From positions 6,427 through 15,627 of the forward strand of contig DDQW01000009.1 in the NCBI GenBank assembly GCA_002342805.1: a stretch of DNA of 9,201 bases, given 5' to 3'. Each line of letters starts with the position of its first letter. Position 1 is the stretch's first letter. The position numbers were made by a program, and so were the translations under genes. The notes beneath the pieces are model-generated. The model was given only the letters and a program-made list of their open reading frames with translations, made no database searches and was not told the DNA's origin. The DNA is from Clostridiales bacterium UBA2432 (GTDB lineage Bacteria; Bacillota; Clostridia; Lachnospirales; Vallitaleaceae). Below are positions 6,046-9,201 of the stretch, one piece after another.

Positions 6046-7563
6046 ATGAACGAAAAAAGAGGACAATGGGGATCTCGAATGGGATTTGTCATTGCAGCGA
6101 TTGGATCCGCCATCGGTTTGGGCAACATATGGCGCTTTCCTTATGTAGCAGCTAGCAATGGCGGTGGCGCATTCTTGATACCCTACTTATTTGCATTATT
6201 AACCGCCGGCATTCCTATACTTATTCTAGAATTTGCCGTTGCACACAAAATAAAGCGCTCAACACCCGGCGTTTTTGGACGTATCTCAAAAAAAATGGAA
6301 CTACTGGGCTGGTTTCAAACCGCCATATCTTTCGGCATCGTTATCTACTACACAGCGATTATCGGATGGACGATTAACTACGTCCTATATGCCTTCAAAG
6401 GCCAATGGGGGCAGGATACAGAAAGCTTTTTCTTTAATGATTTTTTGAATATTTCTGATCATCCCTTAAACATTGGCGGGATTAACACAAAAATGTTAGT
6501 CGCCCTTGCTCTTGTTTGGTTAGTGAACTATATTGTACTCATGGGCGGTATCAAAGCCGGTATTGAAAAAGCCAATAAGATCTTCATGCCCTTACTGGTC
6601 ATCTGTCTTCTTGTTATTACTGCTCGGGGCTTAACTTTAGACGGTGCAGCCCAAGGACTTGACTATTTTTTCAAACCTGAATTTACCAAGCTAAAGGATC
6701 CGACCGTTTGGATTGCCGCTTACGGACAGATTTTTTATTCCTTAAGTATTTGCTTTGGAATTATGATTACCTACGCATCCTATCTACCGGAAAAGACCGA
6801 CTTAGTCAACAATGCTTTCTTAACCGGATTAGGTAACTGTTCTTTTAGTATCCTTTCCGGAATTGCTGTATTTAGCGTTCTTGGATACATGGCCACAAGC
6901 CAAGGGATTCCTGTGAGCGAAGTATCTACGGGCGGAATCGGTCTTGCTTTTGTTGTTTTTCCAACGGCAATCAATGCACTTCCTAATATGAACGCATTAA
7001 TGGGGGCCCTCTTTTTCTCTTGCCTCATCTTTGCCGGATTCAGTTCCAGCATGTCCATATTAGAAGTTATCGTCTCCGGATTTGCTGATAAGTTCGAAAG
7101 TTCACGAAAAAAAATCCTAACCATCACCTGTTTGGTTGGATTCATCTTTTCCTTCTTATTTGTCACCGATGCCGGCTTGTATTTCTTAGACATTATCGAT
7201 CATTTCATTAATATCTATGCCATTGCCATTGCCGGATTAATCGAGATTATCTTCCTAAGCTGGTACTTGAACCTAGAAGATGTGCGTCAATACGCCAACG
7301 GTATGTCTGACTTTTCCGTCGGCAAGTGGTGGAATCTATCGCTTAAATATTTAACACCCATTGTATTATCCATCATGTTTGTCTTTAATACGGTTATCGA
7401 CTTAACTCAAGGCTATGAAGACTATGATCTCAAATCCCTCTTAGCTATTGGCGGCTCTACAATGGCCTTCATCCTTGTGATGGCATTTGTGCTTAACCAT
7501 TTCAAAGGGCAACCCACCTATCATAGCTCTATCGGAAAAGGAGTTGATCTAAGTGAGTACTAG
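6046..7563 (+). CDS. sodium-dependent amino-acid transporter, NSS (SNF) family
   Basis: This 505-residue inner-membrane transporter belongs to the neurotransmitter:sodium symporter family (LeuT, MhsT, TnaT, MetP), which couples sodium entry to amino-acid uptake. The unwound first helix SAIGLGNIWRFPY (21-33) carries the A22 and N27 positions that bind sodium in LeuT, at identical numbering. AYGQIFYSLSICFGIMITYASY (225-246) is the substrate-site helix 6, and FAGFSSSMSILE (329-340) is helix 8, with A330, S333 and S334 at the second sodium site. I count twelve hydrophobic segments, with helix 12 at about 465-485. Serine replaces the threonine of LeuT in both helix 6 and helix 8. The 3' end overlaps a MetS-type small subunit, which elsewhere partners methionine/alanine importers, so small neutral or hydrophobic amino acids are likely substrates. 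Substrate assignment is an inference. Confidence 0.96.
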   Translation: MNEKRGQWGSRMGFVIAAIGSAIGLGNIWRFPYVAASNGGGAFLIPYLFALLTAGIPILILEFAVAHKIKRSTPGVFGRISKKMELLGWFQTAISFGIVIYYTAIIGWTINYVLYAFKGQWGQDTESFFFNDFLNISDHPLNIGGINTKMLVALALVWLVNYIVLMGGIKAGIEKANKIFMPLLVICLLVITARGLTLDGAAQGLDYFFKPEFTKLKDPTVWIAAYGQIFYSLSICFGIMITYASYLPEKTDLVNNAFLTGLGNCSFSILSGIAVFSVLGYMATSQGIPVSEVSTGGIGLAFVVFPTAINALPNMNALMGALFFSCLIFAGFSSSMSILEVIVSGFADKFESSRKKILTITCLVGFIFSFLFVTDAGLYFLDIIDHFINIYAIAIAGLIEIIFLSWYLNLEDVRQYANGMSDFSVGKWWNLSLKYLTPIVLSIMFVFNTVIDLTQGYEDYDLKSLLAIGGSTMAFILVMAFVLNHFKGQPTYHSSIGKGVDLSEY

Positions 7564-7651
7564 CGCAATTATTATGGCCATCATTTCTATCGCCATTACA
7601 TGGGGCGGATTTGGCTATTGTCTACGGATTGCATTAAAAACAAAAGCATAG
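7553..7651 (+). CDS. metS: MetS-type small subunit of the NSS transporter (32 aa)
   Basis: A GTG at 7553, within the last codons of the transporter gene, opens a 32-residue frame reading (V/M)STSAIIMAIISIAITWGGFG and ending CLRIALKTKA. This matches my memory of the methionine/alanine importer small-subunit family (MetS of the MetPS system): the opening STSAIIM, one membrane helix, a WGG motif (residues 17-19), and a basic C-terminus. An AAAAGGAG ribosome binding site lies about nine bases before the GTG, inside the transporter reading frame. The genes overlap by 11 bases, which implies translational coupling and roughly matched expression. The alternative ATG at codon 8 would remove the conserved opening and has no good ribosome binding site. 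The subunit is known to be needed for activity in the MetPS system; a role here is inferred. A terminator follows 14 bases later. Confidence 0.85.
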   Translation: MSTSAIIMAIISIAITWGGFGYCLRIALKTKA

Positions 7652-7665
7652 ACCTTTATCGTTTT

Positions 7666-7707
7666 GGGCTGCTGCATTAAATAAATTAGTGCAGCAGCTC
7701 TTTTATT
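7666..7707 (+). terminator. intrinsic terminator of the transporter operon
   Basis: The arm at 7666-7680 (GGGCTGCTGCATTAA) pairs with 7686-7700 (TTAGTGCAGCAGCTC) over 15 positions with two G-U pairs and an ATAAA loop, followed by TTTTATT. The T tract overlaps the stop codon of the convergent toxin gene. The minus-strand side lacks a T tract, so the hairpin serves mainly the plus strand. Confidence 0.9.
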
Positions 7708-7984
7708 ATCTAAACAAGTCACTATGTGTTCCGGTTCTAGTTAATGATAAAACAAGCGCATCTTCTACAACTTTATAAATTAACAACCAATCAGGTTTTA
7801 AATGACATTCTCTGTATCCCTCAAAATCACCACTTAACGAATGATCCTGATACTTTTCAGGCATTTGTTCTCCATTCGCTAAAATATTAATTACTTTATC
7901 CAATACTTTTATATTACAGCCTCTCTTGACCACTAATTTATAATCTTTTTTAAATTTATTGGTAAGTATCACATCATATTTCAT
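7706..7984 (-). CDS. yafQ: YafQ-family type II toxin (mRNA endoribonuclease)
   Basis: This 92-residue protein has the RelE/ParE-superfamily fold and YafQ features: DHSLSGDFEGYRECHLKPDWLLIY (47-70) and a C-terminal RTGTHSDLF (83-91). The residues matching the E. coli YafQ active site, H48, H61, D65, W66, H87 and F91, are all present, so the toxin appears intact. YafQ toxins cut mRNA within translating ribosomes and are neutralised by a ribbon-helix-helix antitoxin. The start codon overlaps the antitoxin stop in an ATGA arrangement, giving coupled translation. The stop codon lies against the terminator of the convergent transporter operon. Orthodox length and gene order; functional family is confident, cellular role is not. 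Confidence 0.93.
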   Translation of the reverse strand: MKYDVILTNKFKKDYKLVVKRGCNIKVLDKVINILANGEQMPEKYQDHSLSGDFEGYRECHLKPDWLLIYKVVEDALVLSLTRTGTHSDLFR

Positions 7985-8256
7985 TGGCCTTTTAATTCCC
8001 TAAATAAGTCATCAAGGTTTGTATATTTCTTAGTATTTGGATTAGCAATTAATTTTTCACTCTCCATTATCGCTTCTCTAGTTTCCTTATTTGGTACTTC
8101 TAGGGTTATATTAAAAGGTATTCCTTGTTCTCTAACAGCTTGTTTAATAAATGTAGTAATAGCTGTTGTCATATTCATCCCTAAAGCAGTAAACAATTTT
8201 TCGCTTTGTTCTTTTAATTCTTCATCCATTCGAATGGTAATATTTTTCGTAGCCAT
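7981..8256 (-). CDS. dinJ: RelB/DinJ-family antitoxin
   Basis: This 91-residue protein has an N-terminal ribbon-helix-helix DNA-binding segment: the strand NITIRM (5-10), then helices over about 11-45 including LGMNMTTAITTFIKQAV. This resembles DinJ/RelB antitoxins, including the typical GIPF motif (45-48). The C-terminal half (about 49-91), with DDLFRELKG at 82-90, would wrap and inhibit the toxin. The gene has a GAGAGGAG ribosome binding site and overlaps the toxin start by four bases. The promoter just upstream is flanked by a perfect inverted repeat, the expected operator for autorepression by antitoxin and toxin-antitoxin complex. Confidence 0.92.
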   Translation of the reverse strand: MATKNITIRMDEELKEQSEKLFTALGMNMTTAITTFIKQAVREQGIPFNITLEVPNKETREAIMESEKLIANPNTKKYTNLDDLFRELKGQ

Positions 8257-8296
8257 ATTGTTTTTCTCCTCTCTAAATCAAACATTTTACACTTAA

Positions 8297-8325
8297 ATTA
8301 TACATCATAATAAGTGCATTGTAAA
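8297..8325 (-). promoter_or_regulatory. promoter of the toxin-antitoxin operon
   Basis: On the minus strand, TTTACA (8325-8320) and a perfect TATAAT (8302-8297) are separated by 17 bases. The -35 box lies in the loop of the inverted repeat at 8307-8342 and one repeat arm fills the spacer, so a bound repressor would cover the polymerase site. The promoter begins 14 bases after the sortase stop codon, so the pair can be expressed on its own. Confidence 0.8.
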
Positions 8326-8342
8326 TACCTTGCACTTATTAT
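8307..8342 (-). promoter_or_regulatory. 12-bp inverted-repeat operator of the toxin-antitoxin operon
   Basis: ATAATAAGTGCA (8307-8318) and TGCACTTATTAT (8331-8342) are perfect inverted copies separated by 12 bases. The repeat encloses the -35 box and overlaps the promoter spacer, as expected for a ribbon-helix-helix antitoxin operator. The distal arm also contains the sortase stop codon (8341-8339). No T tract follows on the minus strand, so it is a poor terminator for the sortase gene. Confidence 0.75.
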
Positions 8343-9085
8343 CGCCTCTTTGCATGAATAAAATAACGTCCGTCATCGATATCATAGCTACAGGTAACTA
8401 ATGTCAGTATTTGATCCGATTCTGTAACTTCAATCTCATAATCATACAGACTTTTAGCCGATACATCTTCAAGGTATTGGCTAAAAGTTTCTGATGGACT
8501 AAACTGGGTTTGTATGTTCCCCGGCTCAGCTTCATCAAAATAAAAGGCAAAGATATCATAAGTATATGTATCATAAAGGGTTTGAATGGTTATTATAGAG
8601 GCTTCAAAAGCGATTTCTTTATCCAAAAAATCTTCCAAGGGGCCAAAGCGAAGTCGATTCTTTGCATTATGTCCATACAAAATTGTATTTTGGCTAAATT
8701 CAAAGCCAATATTTCGATAATCCATAAAAACGGTGCCATATTTATCTTTCTTCTTATTAAAATCACGGTCCAGATAAAATTCATTGTCTAACCCTTTAAC
8801 TATAGGTTCATCTATGGTCGTATTTTCTATCCGTATCCATCCGGAATAGTCCGGATTTTTTTCAAGTAATTGACGCGACGGATTTTCTATGTATGTATAC
8901 TCCGAATTCACTAGCGGGACCGAGCTTTCCTGCTCCAAAACATCTGTCAACTCTTGAATAGACTCTTTTGAAGATTCAGAAACCGATAGCTCCGGTTTTA
9001 CAAGCTCTGTCTCTTCCTGGTTTGTACAGCTTGTCGCTATCATTAATATTATGAACACTCCTATTAACTTTTTATATATACACAT
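8339..9085 (-). CDS. srtB: class B sortase with a lipoprotein-like N-terminus
   Basis: This 248-residue protein has the sortase B transpeptidase domain from about residue 70: NPDYSGWIRIENTTIDEPIVKG (77-98), the catalytic histidine H139 in TILYGHN, C232 in LTLVTCSYD, and R240 in DGRYFIHAKR. Sortases cleave a sorting signal on secreted proteins and join them to peptidoglycan or pilins; class B enzymes often serve heme-uptake proteins. The N-terminus is basic (K5, K6), then hydrophobic (7-18), then IATSC at 16-20, which fits the general lipobox, with C20 as the possible lipidated residue. An acidic, serine-rich linker (21-60) follows. Most class B sortases are described with an N-terminal membrane anchor, so a lipid anchor would be unusual; a simple membrane anchor remains possible. 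The ATG has a GGAGGG ribosome binding site. No sorting-signal substrate is encoded in the window. Confidence 0.92.
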   Translation of the reverse strand: MCIYKKLIGVFIILMIATSCTNQEETELVKPELSVSESSKESIQELTDVLEQESSVPLVNSEYTYIENPSRQLLEKNPDYSGWIRIENTTIDEPIVKGLDNEFYLDRDFNKKKDKYGTVFMDYRNIGFEFSQNTILYGHNAKNRLRFGPLEDFLDKEIAFEASIITIQTLYDTYTYDIFAFYFDEAEPGNIQTQFSPSETFSQYLEDVSAKSLYDYEIEVTESDQILTLVTCSYDIDDGRYFIHAKRR

Positions 9086-9126
9086 ATGATCCCTCCAATA
9101 ATATAATACATACCTTTAAGAATTAC

Positions 9127-9135
9127 ATTATATCA
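9127..9135 (-). promoter_or_regulatory. extended -10 promoter of the sortase gene
   Basis: The minus strand reads TGATATAAT (9135-9127), a perfect TATAAT with a TGn extension, about 41 bases before the sortase ATG. No good -35 hexamer lies 16-18 bases upstream, and the surroundings are very AT-rich, so chance matches are a concern. Confidence 0.5.
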
Positions 9136-9161
9136 CGTTTTGTAATATTATTCTATATATT

Positions 9162-9176
9162 TGAAAATTATTCTCA
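9162..9176 (-). promoter_or_regulatory. candidate Fur box upstream of the sortase gene
   Basis: TGAGAATAATTTTCA on the minus strand agrees with the 7-1-7 Fur consensus TGATAATNATTATCA at 12 of 14 defined positions. It is centred about 49 bases upstream of the predicted sortase transcription start, or it may belong to a divergent gene beyond the right edge. Fur control would fit sortase B genes in iron and heme acquisition loci. AT-richness makes a chance match possible. Confidence 0.4.
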
Positions 9177-9201
9177 TTTTCTATTGCATTATATTACATA
9201 T

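Noticed and set aside
6780..7193. 137-codon minus-strand frame within the NSS transporter gene
   Set aside because: The sense strand encodes conserved NSS helices throughout; the antisense translation shows no family features.
8510..8791. Small frames on both strands within the sortase gene
   Set aside because: They overlap the catalytic sortase domain in other frames and show no independent support.
9086..9201. Other TATAAT-like and TTACAT-like matches in the right-hand flank
   Set aside because: The flank is so AT-rich that such matches are expected by chance; only the TGn-extended -10 and the 15-bp palindrome stood out.

Overview
The window looks like chromosomal DNA of a low-GC Gram-positive bacterium (Bacillota, probably a clostridial lineage). 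The evidence is strong AGGAG-type ribosome binding sites, consensus sigma-A-like promoters, a class B sortase, an NSS transporter with a tiny companion subunit, and generally AT-rich codons. I cannot name the species. Most of the window is conventional metabolism and transport; I see no CRISPR array, phage module, transposase, tRNA or rRNA.

Left block (1-4121, minus strand): a sugar-acid catabolic locus. A FadR-subfamily GntR regulator (4121-3423) ends at a clear intrinsic terminator. After it comes a well-formed promoter (TTGACG, 17-nt spacer, TATAAT). That promoter drives an IlvD/Edd-family Fe-S dehydratase (3183-1462) and, 30 bp later, a GntP-family gluconate-type permease (1431-31). The leader holds an operator-like palindrome and three copies of the 8-mer GCAGATGT, one of them inside the promoter spacer. 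The likely logic is that an aldonate enters through the permease, the dehydratase converts it to a 2-keto-3-deoxy acid, and the regulator senses a pathway acid. The operon probably continues past the left edge, since a start codon with a plausible ribosome binding site lies at positions 4-2.

Middle block (4174-7707): two divergent units. On the minus strand is a polytopic membrane protein of the O-antigen ligase/polymerase (Wzy_C) type with a soluble insert of about 110 residues. On the plus strand is a sodium-dependent NSS amino-acid transporter whose end overlaps a 32-codon GTG-started MetS-type small subunit, followed by a strong hairpin terminator. The divergent promoters lie within about 60 bp of each other.

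Right block (7706-9201, minus strand, visibly AT-richer): a DinJ/YafQ-type toxin-antitoxin pair whose operator is a perfect 12-bp inverted repeat around the -35 box, and upstream of it a class B sortase with a lipobox-like N-terminus. A Fur-box-like palindrome lies upstream of the sortase promoter, which would fit iron-regulated sortase B systems; the rest of such a locus, if present, is outside the window.

The points most worth following are the repeat-bearing promoter of the sugar-acid operon, the overlapping small transporter subunit, the insert in the ligase-like protein, and the sortase with lipoprotein-like anchoring and a candidate Fur box.
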